This document shows positions 35,604 to 49,400 of a stretch of 64,000 bases of DNA, piece by piece (positions within the stretch are counted from its first letter, which is position 1; every line of letters starts with the position of its first letter). Source of the DNA: Anaeramoeba ignava (lineage: Eukaryota > Metamonada > Anaeramoebidae); the NCBI GenBank assembly GCA_028826165.1, contig JAPDFW010000063.1, positions 186,001 to 250,000 on the forward strand. Reading direction: 5' to 3'. A program made the position numbers and the translations under genes. The notes beneath the pieces are model-generated. The model worked only from the letters and a program-made list of their open reading frames with translations. It had not been told where the DNA came from and did not search any database.

Positions 35604-37722
35604 AATCTTTTTTTATTTCTTTTTGTAAAAAGTTTTCTTTCTTTTTTTTAAAAATAAAAGGGTTTGAAGGAATTGTTTTTTTTTATCAACTTTATTTTCT
35701 AAATTTTTAATTTGATTTTCTTTATAATTTTGTTTTCTTTATAATTTTGTTTATAATTTTGTTTATAATTTTGTTTATAATTTTGTTTATAATTTTGTTT
35801 ATAATTTTGTTTATAATTTTGTTTATGATTTTGTTTATAATTTTCTTTATAATTTTCTTTATAATTTTCTTTATGATTTTCTTTATGATTTTCTTTATAA
35901 TTTTGTTTATAATTTTTCTTTATAATTTTGTTTATAATTTTTGTTTATAATTTTCTTTTATAATTTTTGTTTTTATAATTTTGTTTATAATTTTGTTTAT
36001 AATTTTGTTTATAATTTTGTTTATGATTTTGTTTATAATTTTGTTTATGATTTTTTTTATAATTTTGTTTATAATTTTGTTTATGATTTTGTTTATAATT
36101 TTGTTTATAATTTTGTTTATAATTTTGTTTATAATTTTGTTTATAATTTTGTTTATAATTTTGTTTATAATTTTCTTTATAATTTTGTTTATAATTTTGT
36201 TTATAATTTTGTTTATAATTTTGTTTATAATTTTGTTTATAATTTTGTTTATAATTTTGTTTATAATTTTGTTTATAATTTTATTTTATAATTTTGTTTT
36301 ATAATTTTGTTTTATAATTTTGTTTATAATTTTGTTTATAATTTTGTTTATAATTTTTGTTTTTTTGATTTTGTTTTTATTTTGTTTATAATTTTGTTTA
36401 TAATTTTGTTTATAATTTTTTGTTTATAATTTTTATGATTTTTCTTTTAATTTTCTTTTATGATTTTCTTTTATAATTTTTGTTTTATAATTTTGTTTAT
36501 AATTTTTGTTTATAATTTTGTTTATAATTTTGTTTATAATTTTGTTTTTAATTTTCTTTATGATTTTCTTTATAATTTTGTTTATAATTTTCTTTATAAT
36601 TTTCGTTTATAATTTTCTTTATAATTTTGTTTATAATTTTCTTTATAATTTTGTTTATAATTTTGTTTTATAATTTTGTTTATGATTTTGTTTTATGATT
36701 TTCTTTTATAATTTTTGTTTATAATTTTTTTTATAATTTTGTTTATAATTTTGTTTATAATTTTGTTTATAATTTTGTTTTTATTTTGTTTATAATTTTG
36801 TTTATAATTTTGTTTATAATTTTGTTTATAATTTTGTTTATAATTTTGTTTATAATTTTGTTTTATAATTTTGTTTATAATTTTGTTTATAATTTTGTTT
36901 ATAATTTTGTTTATAATTTTGTTTATAATTTTGTTTATAATTTTGTTTTATAATTTTGATTTTTTATATTTTGTTTTGATTTTGTTTATAATTTTATAAT
37001 TTTGTTTTTATAATTTTGTTTATAATTTTGTTTATAATTTTATGATTTTCTTTATAATTTTGTTTTTATAATTTTGTTTATAATTTTGTTTATAATTTTG
37101 TTTATAATTTTCTTTATGATTTTGTTTATAATTTTGTTTTATAATTTTCTTTTATAATTTTGTTTATAATTTTGTTTATAATTTTGTTTATAATTTTGTT
37201 TATAATTTTGTTTATAATTTTGTTTATAATTTTGTTTATGATTTTCTTTATAATTTTGTTTTTAATTTTGTTTTTAATTTTCTTTATAATTTTCTTTATA
37301 ATGATTTTCTCTTTCTTTTTAATTATTATCTTTTATGATTATCTTTTATGATTATCTTTATGATTATCTTTTGTTTATGATTATCTTTATGATTTTCTTG
37401 ATGATTTTGTTTATAATTTTCTTTTTAATTTTCTTTATGATTATCTTTATGATTTTCTTTATGATTTTCTTTATAATTATCTTTATAATTATCTTTATAA
37501 TGATTTTTTCTTTCTTTAGAATTATCTTTATGATTATCTTTATGATTTTCTTTATAATTTTCTTTATAATTTTCTTTATAATTTTCTTTATAATGATTTT
37601 CTCTTTCTTTATAATTATCTTTATGATTATCTTTATGATTATCTTTATGATTATCTTTATAATGATTTTCTCTTTCTTTATAATGATTTTCTCTTTCTTT
37701 AGAATTTTCTTTATAATTTTCT
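35604..37722. repeat. 12-bp TTTATAATTTTG/C minisatellite downstream of the FAM133-like gene
   Basis: About 2 kb of TTTATAATTTTG, grading near 37,000-37,900 into TTTATAATTTTC and TTTATGATTATC variants. Read on the minus strand the 12-bp unit encodes N-Y-K-Q and the variant units K-E-N-Y, H-K-D-N. The variant end overlaps the FAM133-like coding region; toward 35,740 the period keeps breaking, so that part is probably non-coding. Confidence 0.9.
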
Positions 37723-38324
37723 TTATAATGATTTTCTCTTAGAATTATCTTTAGAATTTTCTTTAGAATTTTCTTTATAATTTTCTTTATAATTTTCTTT
37801 ATAATTTTCTTTATAATTTTCTTTATGATTTTCTTTATAATTTTCTTTTCAATTTTCTTTATAATTTTGTTTATAATTATCTTTATAATTATCTTTATAA
37901 TTTTCTTTATAATGATTTTTTCTTTCTTTAGAATTTTCTTGATGATTTTCTTTTTCTTTCTTTTTTTCTTTTTCTTTTTCTTTCTCAAAAAATTTCGAAA
38001 GTGGAACAGGTTCTGAACTATTAATGCTTTCTTTTTCTTTTTCGTTATTTTTTTTCTTATTCTTATTCTTATCTCTTTTCTTTTTCTTTTTAAGTTTTTT
38101 TTTCTTTTTTTTTTCTTTATCTTTTTTTTTCTTTTTTCTTTTTTATTTTTTTTAAGTTTTTGTTCTCTTTCATTTTTTAAAGAATTTCGATATTCTTCAG
38201 ATTCCATTTTTTCCCATAAATCAAGTCCATGTTTTTTTTTATTACCAAATTTTTCATTAAATTGATCCCAAGTTGGTCTTGGTCTGCTAAAAAATTCACG
38301 AATTGTTGTTCCACGATTTTCCAT
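37425..38324 (-). CDS. FAM133-like lysine-rich protein with a C-terminal KENYKDN repeat
   Basis: Starts at the ATG complementary to 38322-38324. The first 55 residues (GTTIREFFSRPRPTWDQF, EKMESEEYRNSLKNERE) match the conserved start of animal FAM133 proteins (TIQDYLNRPRPTWEE and following), and the Lys-rich remainder also fits; FAM133 is a poorly characterised nuclear protein. The frame given runs to 37425 but after the A-runs (about 38090-38160) it turns into unnatural IIKKIIKK sequence. A shift of one frame there reads INSSEPVPLSKFFEKEKE and then KENYKDN repeats to a TAA at 37723, which looks like the real protein. So the A-runs hold an indel, either real or a sequencing error, or a very small intron. 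N-terminal family call is good; C-terminus uncertain. Confidence 0.65.
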   Translation of the reverse strand: MENRGTTIREFFSRPRPTWDQFNEKFGNKKKHGLDLWEKMESEEYRNSLKNEREQKLKKNKKEKRKKKIKKKKRKKNLKRKRKEIRIRIRKKITKKKKKALIVQNLFHFRNFLRKKKKKKKRKKKKIIKKILKKEKIIIKKIIKIIIKIIINKIIKKIEKKIIKKIIKKIIKKIIKKIIKKIIKKILKKILKIILRENHYKENYKENSKERENHYKERENHYKDNHKDNHKDNHKDNYKERENHYKENYKENYKENYKENHKDNHKDNSKERKNHYKDNYKDNYKENHKENHKDNHKEN

Positions 38325-38645
38325 TTAGTTTTTTTTTTTTTTTGATTTTGATTTTGTTTTTGATTTTTTTTTTGTTATGTCGGTTAAATTTGAAAATAAA
38401 AATAAACGGAAAAAAAATGTAAAAATGTCAAAAAGTGTTTTTGTTTTTTGTGTGTTTTTTTAAAAGAATAAAAGAAGATACTTTTTGAAATGATGAAAAT
38501 GAAAAAATGAAAAAATGAAAAAATGAAAAAATGAAAATCGGAAAAAAATATTTTTTTTAATTTTGAATTGAAAATCTTTCTTAATTGATTTGAATTATGA
38601 AAAGAAAAAGAAAAAAAGAAAAAAGAAAAAAATAATGAAAGGGAA
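38325..38645. other. Intergenic, FAM133-like to copine
   Basis: 321 bp of T- and A-rich sequence with a GAAAAAAT repeat near 38500. It should hold the promoter of the FAM133-like gene and the 3' end of the copine gene, both on the minus strand. No defined element seen. Confidence 0.5.
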
Positions 38646-41430
38646 TTAAATCAAATAATTAATTGCTTGTTGAGTATCTCCCTTTGCCTTTTCCAAAGCA
38701 ACAATATTCTTTTGGATATCACTAAATCCCATATCAGCCAAATCCCTCAATTGCTGAGCATATTTAACTCTTGGATCTTCAGGAATGTTCTGTTGATTAG
38801 AATCAACTTTGTTCTCTTTCATCTGCTTCAAAAGAGCCAATTGTTGATTCAAACTCATCAAAAATGAATTTCCATATTGATTTTGGACTTCATAAGGAAA
38901 GTTTGCCAAGCCAGGAATATTTGGGACAATTTTGTGGAGATACATAAACTCAAGAAGCTGAAAAGGAAGCTCATCAAAAAGAGCAGCAGCGAGTTTTTGA
39001 GGGTCATTTTTGAACATATTAAAAGGAACAAAATTAACGATATCGCGCGCCATTTTGGTTCCATTGCGATGAATAAGCGGATTTTCATCAGCATCAAGAA
39101 GCACCATATCGGAGAAGTCTTCGTTGCCGACTCCGACGATGACGATACTGAGCGGGAGCATTGTTGCCTCGACGATTGCATCGATAGTGTCTTGGAGATG
39201 AGGCGTCTGACCACGCGTGACAGTGCCGTCAGTTATAATCAAAAGGAAGAAGTAATTCTGGTTCATTTGCGTGACGTTTGTGTTCGCCATACGACTTGCA
39301 TAACGAATCACTGCGTCGAAGGTTGTTGGTGCTGATAGTTTCACACTTGTGAGTGCTTCTTTATATGCCTGAGTAACCCCCTTAAGTTTCCGGCAATCTT
39401 GTCCCGAATTTAACGGAAAACAATGTGAAACACTTGATGACCCCCGAGGTATCCCCCCAAATCCGACAACTGAAACGTCCTTTGCTGTGTAGTCAAGAAG
39501 AATCTTGCTCGTTGATTTGATTGTCTGTATATATTGATTCATAAAATCGGGTTGGTTTTGTGGAAAATAATGCAAACTAGTTGGTGAAGTGTAATTTCCG
39601 TTCGAAACAGTAAAATCAATAGCAACAATTAGTTTCATTTTGCAGCCGTTTCTGATATAAGACAAAACCGTTGGTGGTGGCATTTGGAAATTTTGGAAAT
39701 TTTGATAATTTTGATAATTTGGGGGATAGTTTGGATTTGGGGGATAATTTGGGTTTTGATTTGGATTCGGATTTGGATAAATTTGATTTGGTTTTTCAAC
39801 TGGCGGAACATAATTTGGATTTGGTTTTTGAATAGCCTTCATTTCCGCAAGTAATAAAGTTCCTGAATTTCTATAATTTGTCTCATTCTTTCGTTGAACG
39901 TCAACCAGTTCATATTCTTTTTGTCCTTGACTTGCTAGTTGTTGATATGTTGTTTGGAATCCTCCAATATAATCCGGTGCTCGTGTTGGTGATGCTGAAT
40001 AAACTGCAATGAATAATACTCGATTTGGATCGTTGTTGCATAATCGTTGAAGTGAGATTTCAACTGGATTCCAATGTGGGTTTACTTCGTCTGGAATAAC
40101 CTCTGATTGATAACATGGTATTAATCCTTGTTGATCAACTTTGGCTCTTGAAATTTCATAGAAAGAAGCTTTTAAATTTAAAATTCATTTATAAAATTAA
40201 AATTAATTTATAAATTTAAAATCATAATTAAAATTCATTTATAAAATTAAAATTCATTTTGAATTTAAAATTCATTTATAAAATTAAAATTCATTTATAA
40301 AATTAAAATTCATTTATAAAATTAAAATTCATTTATAAAATTAAAATTAAAATTAAAATTCATTTAAAATTAAAATTAAAATTAAAATTAAAATTAAAAT
40401 TTAAAATTAAAATTAAAATTCATTTATAAAATTAAAATTAAAATTAAAATTAAAATTAAAATTAAAATTAAAATTAAAATTAAAATTAAAATTAAAATTA
40501 AAATTAAAATTAAAATTCATTTATAAAATTAAAAATTATTTACCAAGTTTATATCCTTTTCTTTTGGCAATATTTCTTCCATAAAAAGAAATATTAAGAA
40601 ATGTATCATATTGTTGAACAGGACCAAGTTCTTCAATAAAAATCAAAACTTTTGCATTTCCTGGTCGACTATTTGGAATTCTAAAATAAATTTAAATTAA
40701 AATAATAAATTTAATTTAAAATAATAAATTTAAATTAAAATAATAAATTTAAATTAAAATAATAAATTTAATTTAGAATAATAAATTTAAATTAAAATAA
40801 TAAATTTAAATTTAAAATAATAAATAATAAATTTAAATTAAAATAATAAATTTAAATTAAAATAATAAATTTAATTTAAAATAATAAATTTAATTTAAAA
40901 TAATAAATTTAATTTAAAATAATAAATTTAATTTAAAATAATAAATTTAAATTAAAATAATAAATTTAAATTAAAATAATAAATTTAAATTTAAAAAAGA
41001 GAAAGAAATTGTTATTTTTTTTATTTTTAAAATTTATTTACTGAAGTGTTTCTTGAAATTCAACATTTCCAGCAAATTTACTTGTTCTTATTTCTACAAA
41101 TCCAACAAGTACTGATTTAGTAACATCTTCTGTATTTTCTGTATCACTTGAATAAATTTCTATTCTCAATTTTTGTGCTGACTTTTTTATTCAATTTAAA
41201 AATTCAATTTAAAAATTCAATTTAAAAATTCAATTTAAATTTACATTGAAATAATAATCAATAACAAATGATCTTTCAAATTTTGGATAAGAAATTCTTT
41301 TTGGTTCAGTTTTTCCAAAAGAAAAATAACCATTATCTTTAATTTCTTTTAATTCTGCAAAATAATAAGGTTTTTTTGGTGGTAAAGCATGACAAGCTAA
41401 AGAAATTTCAATTTTTGAATCTGGTTGCAT
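38646..41430 (-). CDS. Copine with a C-terminal UBA domain
   Basis: Model: exons 41245-41430, 41042-41181, 40544-40680, 38646-40168; phases close and give 661 aa. The N-terminal part has two C2-type regions: ISLACHALPPKKPYYF, FERSFVIDYYFN, LRIEIYSSDTEN, then the second C2 with IPDEVNPHWNP and FIAVYSASPTRAPDYIGGF. A Pro/Asn-rich linker (about 278-320) leads to the copine VWA domain (about 325-540; MIDAS start AIDFTVSNG, later IVIVGVGNEDFSDM, VNFVPFNMF). Copines bind phospholipids in a calcium-dependent way and recruit targets through the VWA domain. The last 45 residues (LRDLADMGFSDIQKN, ALEKAKGDTQQAINYLI) are a clear UBA domain of the ubiquilin type, predicted to bind ubiquitin. I know of no standard copine with UBA. 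The 3' exon is richer in GC than its surroundings. Introns 1-3 are repeat-filled. Confidence 0.9.
40169..40543. repeat. ATTAAAATTCATTTATAAA array in copine intron 3
   Basis: Units ATTCATTTATAAAATTAAA and plain AAATTA hexamers fill the intron. Confidence 0.9.
40681..41041. repeat. AATAATAAATTTAAATTAA array in copine intron 2
   Basis: Tandem AATAATAAATTTAAATTAAA / ...TTTAATTTAAA units between two copine C2 exons. Confidence 0.9.
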
Positions 41431-41664
41431 TTAAAAATAATAAAAAGAGAAAAAAAAGGAAAAAAAAATGAAAAAAATTTTAATTAAAAAAAAAAAAAGC
41501 AAAAAAAAAAAACAAAAGGAGAAAAAAAAAAAGAAGAAAAAAAAATTTTAATTGTTTTTTGTTTTTTAATTTTTCATTTTTTTCATTTCTTTTCTTTTAA
41601 AAAAAATAAATAATAAATTCTTAAAAAATTTTATTAAAATCTTTTAAAAATTAATTTAATTAAA
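41431..41664. promoter_or_regulatory. Divergent promoter region copine / Arp1
   Basis: 234 bp of poly-A and poly-T tracts between two divergent start codons. No defined element recognised. Confidence 0.4.
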
Positions 41665-43912
<2,248 letters not shown>

Positions 43913-44113
43913 GAGAAAATAATTCAAAATAAAAAACATTAAAAGAAAAACAAAAAAAAAACACAAATCAATCCAAAAAAATAAATCAAATCTTTTTCCT
44001 TTTCAAAAAGAATATTTCATCTCTTTTTTTTTAACTCAAAAAAAAAAAAAGAAATAAAATCCAAAATTATTTTTTTCATTTTTTTTTCATTTCTTTTTAT
44101 TTCAAAAATTAAA

Positions 44114-46342
44114 ATGAATTCAATTTCTGTATTTATAAAAAAAAAAAAGAATTTAAATTCAAAATTAAATTAAATTAAATTAAATTAAAATAGACTTATA
44201 ATCCAATTGGTCTTCCATTAAAATATGGTTTTCTTGCAAAACAAGTAAAAAAGAAAAAATTATATTTATATTTTTTTTTAAATTTAAATTTTTAATTTCT
44301 AAAAAAGTCAGGAAATCATAAAAGATGGAAAAAAAGATTTTTCATTTTAAAAGATGAATATTTATATTATTTTAAATCAAGAGTTGTAAGAGAAAAAAAA
44401 ACCAAAAAAGAAAATGAATTTAAAATTAAAAAATAAAAAATAAAAAGGATGAAATTCCTTGTTTTGAAATTTCTTTAAAAAATGCAGAAATTAAAAATGA
44501 TCCAAATCCAAAAAATACAACAATATTTATGATTTTTCCAGAATCTAAAGAACAAGAAACAAAAGAAAAATCTTTGTAGATTTTTTTATTCTATTTTATT
44601 TTTCCAAAAATTTTTAATTATTAATTAATTTATTAAAAAAAAAAACCAAAGTTTATCTTTATCAGCAAAAACTCAAGAAGAAAAAGAAAATTGGATAAAT
44701 TCTATTGAAAAAGAAATTAGAAAAGGTAAAATGTTTAATTTTTTAATTTATAATTTTTTAATTTATAATTTTTTTTTAGCTTCTAGAAAAGTTATTGGTT
44801 CATTAATTAATGATGTTATTAAATTAAGAAATGATGGGAAATTAATACCAGAAATTATTGAAAAAATTATTGAATTTTTAAAAACAAATGAAAATGAAAA
44901 CAAAAGTAAAAATTTTAAAAGAATTTTAAAAGAATTTTAAAAATTAAATTAAAAAACAAAAAAAAAGTTCTTGAAACTGAAGGATTATTTACAAAATCAT
45001 TTCCAGAAGAAATTAAAGAATTAATCACAGATCTTAATAGATGTAAAATATAAAGAAAAAATCAATCATTTCATTTCATATTAAAATTTATTTTTATTAT
45101 TTTTTTAGTAAAATCAATCCAATTAGAATCAATTAAAAATCCTCATTTAATTATTGAATTATTAATAACCTATTTTAAAGAACTTCCTGTTCCACTTTTA
45201 ACTAATGAATTTTATGATGAATTTAAAGAAGAACTTTGTATTTTTTAAAAAAAATTTTGTAAAAAAAATAAATAAATTTATTAATTTATTAAATTAGCAA
45301 ATGACAAAAAAGAACTTATTCAAAGGTTTATTGATTTCTTTGATAAATTATCTTTTCCAGTTTATGAAACTTTAAAATATTTAATTGAATTTCTTGAATA
45401 TATTACTTTAAAAACAAATCGTTTTACTGTTGAATTTATTAGCAAAGTAAATTATTTTTTTATTTAATTTTTTAATTTCAAATTTTAATTTCAATTTTTG
45501 AAGATTTTTAGTAAAATTTTATTTTCTCAAGAAAACAAAACGGAAAAAGAACAAGAATTTCAAGATCGTTTAATTGAATTTTTTATTCAAGAATTTGGAG
45601 AAATATTTGTAAAAAAAAAATTCAGAAGAAAATTTAAATTCAATTAAATGAAAAAATTTTTATTTTTTGTTATATAAAGGTTTGTCATAATAATTCTGAA
45701 TTAAAATTTGTTAGAGCTATTCATAATTATGTTCCACAAGGATGGAAACAATTATCACTTGAGGAAGGAGAAGTATTTTAATTAAAAAATTTTAATTCAA
45801 AAATTTTAATTCAAAAATTTTAATTCAAAAATTTAATCAAAAATTTGAAAGATTATTCAATTAATTAGAACTCATTCTTCAGGTTGGTGGGTTGGTAAAT
45901 TAAAAGGAAATGTTGGTTTATTTCCCTTTAATTATACTCAATTTTTAACTGAAGATGAAAAAAAAGAAGAAAATCAAAATTTTAATCAAAAAAGTGATTA
46001 TGAATTGAATAAATTAACAGAACAAAATGAATCAACAGAATTGGAATTATGTATAGAACAAGCACAAGAATCAAATGAAAAACTTGAAGAAATTGCTGAT
46101 TATTATCACAAACACAAACAAGATATTTCAAAGTAAATTTTATTCACAAAATATTTTAATTTTTAATTTTAATAATAAAAAATAATTTTTTTATTTTTAG
46201 GGAAAATTTAATTCAAATTTTATCTTTTTTAACAAATGAAGTTAAAACTTTGGAAAAGCAATTAGAAAAAGAAACAATGGAAAGAACAAAACTTCAAGAA
46301 AAATTATTAAGATTAACAAATGAACAATTACTTGAAAAATAA
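44114..46342 (+). CDS. PH-RhoGAP-SH3 coiled-coil protein, arginine finger missing
   Basis: Model of 13 exons: 44114-44128, 44194-44244, 44308-44385, 44448-44575, 44652-44725, 44780-44905, 44968-45042, 45109-45237, 45298-45446, 45504-45608, 45680-45772, 45852-46132, 46201-46342; phases close and give about 481 aa. Domains: PH (about 8-115; YGFLAKQSGNHKRWKKRFFIL, here in its parts, and ENWINSIEKEI), RhoGAP (about 116-310; KNPHLIIELLITYFKELPVPLL is the conserved helix), SH3 (about 312-375; VRAIHNYVPQGWKQLSLEEGE then SSGWWVGKLKGN), and a Glu-rich coiled coil. In the RhoGAP signature G-I-F-R-x-S-G this protein has GLFTKSF at 163-169, so Thr166 replaces the catalytic Arg. It may bind Rho GTPases without stimulating hydrolysis. 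The exon 3 end could be three bases shorter. Confidence 0.87.
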
Positions 46343-46423
46343 AAAAAAATTTCAAAAATCATTTTTTTTCATTTTTTTTTTCATTTTTTTAAAAAAAAAC
46401 ACAATTTACAAAAAAAAAGGAAA

Positions 46424-49400
46424 ATGATAAAAGGATTAGCTTGGACTTTTTTTAGCATTTTTGCTTTACTTTCAATTATTATTTGTTATTTTATTATTAA
46501 ATATTATCATTCAAAAAAATTATCAAATGGTTTTTCAACATTTATAGCAACATTTTCACTTGTTCTCCCACTTCTTGTAAATTAAAAATAAAAACAAAAA
46601 CAACAACAAAAACAAAAATAAAAACAAAAACAAAAACAACAACAAAAACAAAAACAAAAACAAAATCAAAATCAAAAACAAAAACAAAAACAAAAACAAA
46701 AACAACAACAAAAACAAAAACAAAATCAAAATCAAAAACAAAAACAAAAACAAAAAAAACAAAAACAAAAACAAAAACAAAAACAAAAACAAAAACAAAA
46801 ACAAAAACAAAAACAAAAACAAAAAAAAAACAAAAACAAAAACAAAAGAAAAACGAAAGAAAAAAAATTTTTTTCAATAAAAATTTAATTAAAAATTCGA
46901 AATTAAAAACAACAACAATTTTAATAATTAATTTAATAATCAATTTAATAATTAATTTAATAATTAATTTAATAATAAATTTAATAATTAATTTAATAAT
47001 CAATTTAATAATAAATTTAATAATTAATTTAATAATAAATTTAATAATAAATTTAATAATAAATTTAATAATAAATTTATTAATTAATTTAATAATAAAT
47101 TTAATAATCAATTAAATAATTAATTTAATAATAATTAATAAATTTAATAATAAATTTAATAATAAATTTAATAATAAATTTAATAATAAATTTAATAATA
47201 AATTTAATAATAATTTAATAATTAATTTAATAATAAATTTAATAATCAATTTAATAATCAATTTAATAATCAATTTAATAATAAATTTAATAATAAATTT
47301 AATTAATTTAATAATAAATTTAATAATTAATTTAATAATTAATTTAATAATAAATTTAATAATAAATTTAATAATCAATTTAATAATTAATTTAATAATA
47401 AATTTAATAATTAATTTAATAATTAATTTAATAATTAATTTAATAATAAATTTAATAATAAATTTAATAATTAAATTTAATAATCAATTTAATAATAAAT
47501 TTAATAATTAATTTAATAATCAATTTAATAATCAATTTAATAATAAATTTAATAATAAATTTAATAATAAATTTAATAATAAATTTAATAATTAATTTAA
47601 TAATAAATTTAATAATAAATTTAATAATTAATTTTATAATTAAATTAATTATTTAATTAATAATAATTAATTTAATAATAAATTTAATAATTAAATTAAT
47701 AATAAATTTAATAATAAATTTAATAATCAATTTAATAATAAATTTAATAATAAATTTAATAATTAATTTAATAATCAATTTAATAATTAATTTAATAATA
47801 AATTTAATAATTAATTTAATAATTAATTTAATAATTAATTTAAAAATCAATTTAATAATTAATTTAATAATTAATTTAAAAATCAATTTAATAATAAATT
47901 TATTATTAAATTTAATAATTAATTTAATAATTAAATTAATTATTTAATTAATAATTAATTTAAAATTCAAAATTCAAAATTCAAAAATTCAAAATTCAAA
48001 ATTCAAAATTTAAAATTAAATTAAATTTAATTTATAAAATTGAAAATTAAAATTAAAAAGTGCTTCTGGATTTTACCAGTTGATGTTTACTCACTTACAT
48101 CCAAATCATTTGATCACACTTCGTTGAAATATGGATATTATATTTTATTTGGGATAATCTTAGTATTCATGTTTATCTTAATACCATTTGCATATTTTTA
48201 TTCTGAAGACAAAGGAGACGAACAAACATCACAAAAATCAAGAATAGTTTGGGCATTGATATACACAACAATCACCTTTATAGTGATTATGGTTTTATTT
48301 CTAATAGGATTGTTAGCTCAGCCAGGATCAACACCACAAAAAAACGAAAGTTGGTCAAAATCAATTTTTAATAATGAAACAAAAGGAGATTCAGCAATTA
48401 TTTTTAGTATTGCTTGCTTGCTTTTTATTTCGTACTTTGATTTCATCAAATATACTAGTTATGGAATTTCTATGTTTCCAATTTCATTGATTATGAAAAA
48501 GAATATTAAATATCAAAAAGAGGATGTTGAAAACCAACAGAAAATAATCACAGAAAGACTTCAAGCAATTGAAGTGAAATACGCAACTTCGGGTAAAAAA
48601 ATGAGTAGAAGTGATAGAGGTCAAAAAAAACAACTTATTGCTGAACAAGAAAGACTCAGTTTATTTTCAAAGGAAATTAAAATCAAATCAGATAATTGTT
48701 GTATAACTTGTTGTGATAAATTGAAAGTTTTCTCAAGAATTTTTGGTGTTTTATTCGCAATTATTTCTTTATTTTTGATTATTTGCTTTTTGATTACAAT
48801 TATTGAACAAATTTGGAAATCAAAATGTGGGATAAAATGTGGTTTTCTTTTGGAAAAACCTACTAATAATCCTTTTGATAAATTGATGGTTGTTTTAGGT
48901 AAACATTTCCCTTTAGATTTTATTTTGTTGATTTTAGTTGGTGCTTATTTGTTTATATGTTCTTTTTATGCAATCACACGTTTACAAACAAGATTTTTAA
49001 TTTGGAAAGTAAATTTATTTAAAATTGATTTAAAATTAATTTAAAATTGATATAAAATTGAATTAAAATTGATTTAAAATTGATATAAAATTGATATAAA
49101 ATTGATTTAAAATTGATTTAAAATTGATTTAAAATTGATTTAAAATTGATTTAAAATTGATTTAAAATTGATTTAAAATTGATTTAAAATTGATATAAAA
49201 TTAATATAAAATTTATATAAAATTTATATAAAATTGATTTAAAATTGATTTAAAATTGATTTAAAATTGATATAAAATTGATTTAAAATTGATTTAAAAT
49301 TGATATAAAATTGATATAAAATTGATTTAAAATTGATTTAAAATTTATTTAAAATTGATTTAAAATTGATTTAAAATTTATTTAAAATTGATATAAAATT

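Noticed and set aside
35747-36304. Frames FIILFIILF and YNFVYNFV as a membrane protein
   Set aside because: Open in more than one frame because of the 12-bp period; pure repeat without complexity.
46542-47886. Minus-strand IIKLIIKF and VFVFVF frames
   Set aside because: Produced by the arrays of LMBRD1 intron 1; the intron is bounded by coding exons on the plus strand.
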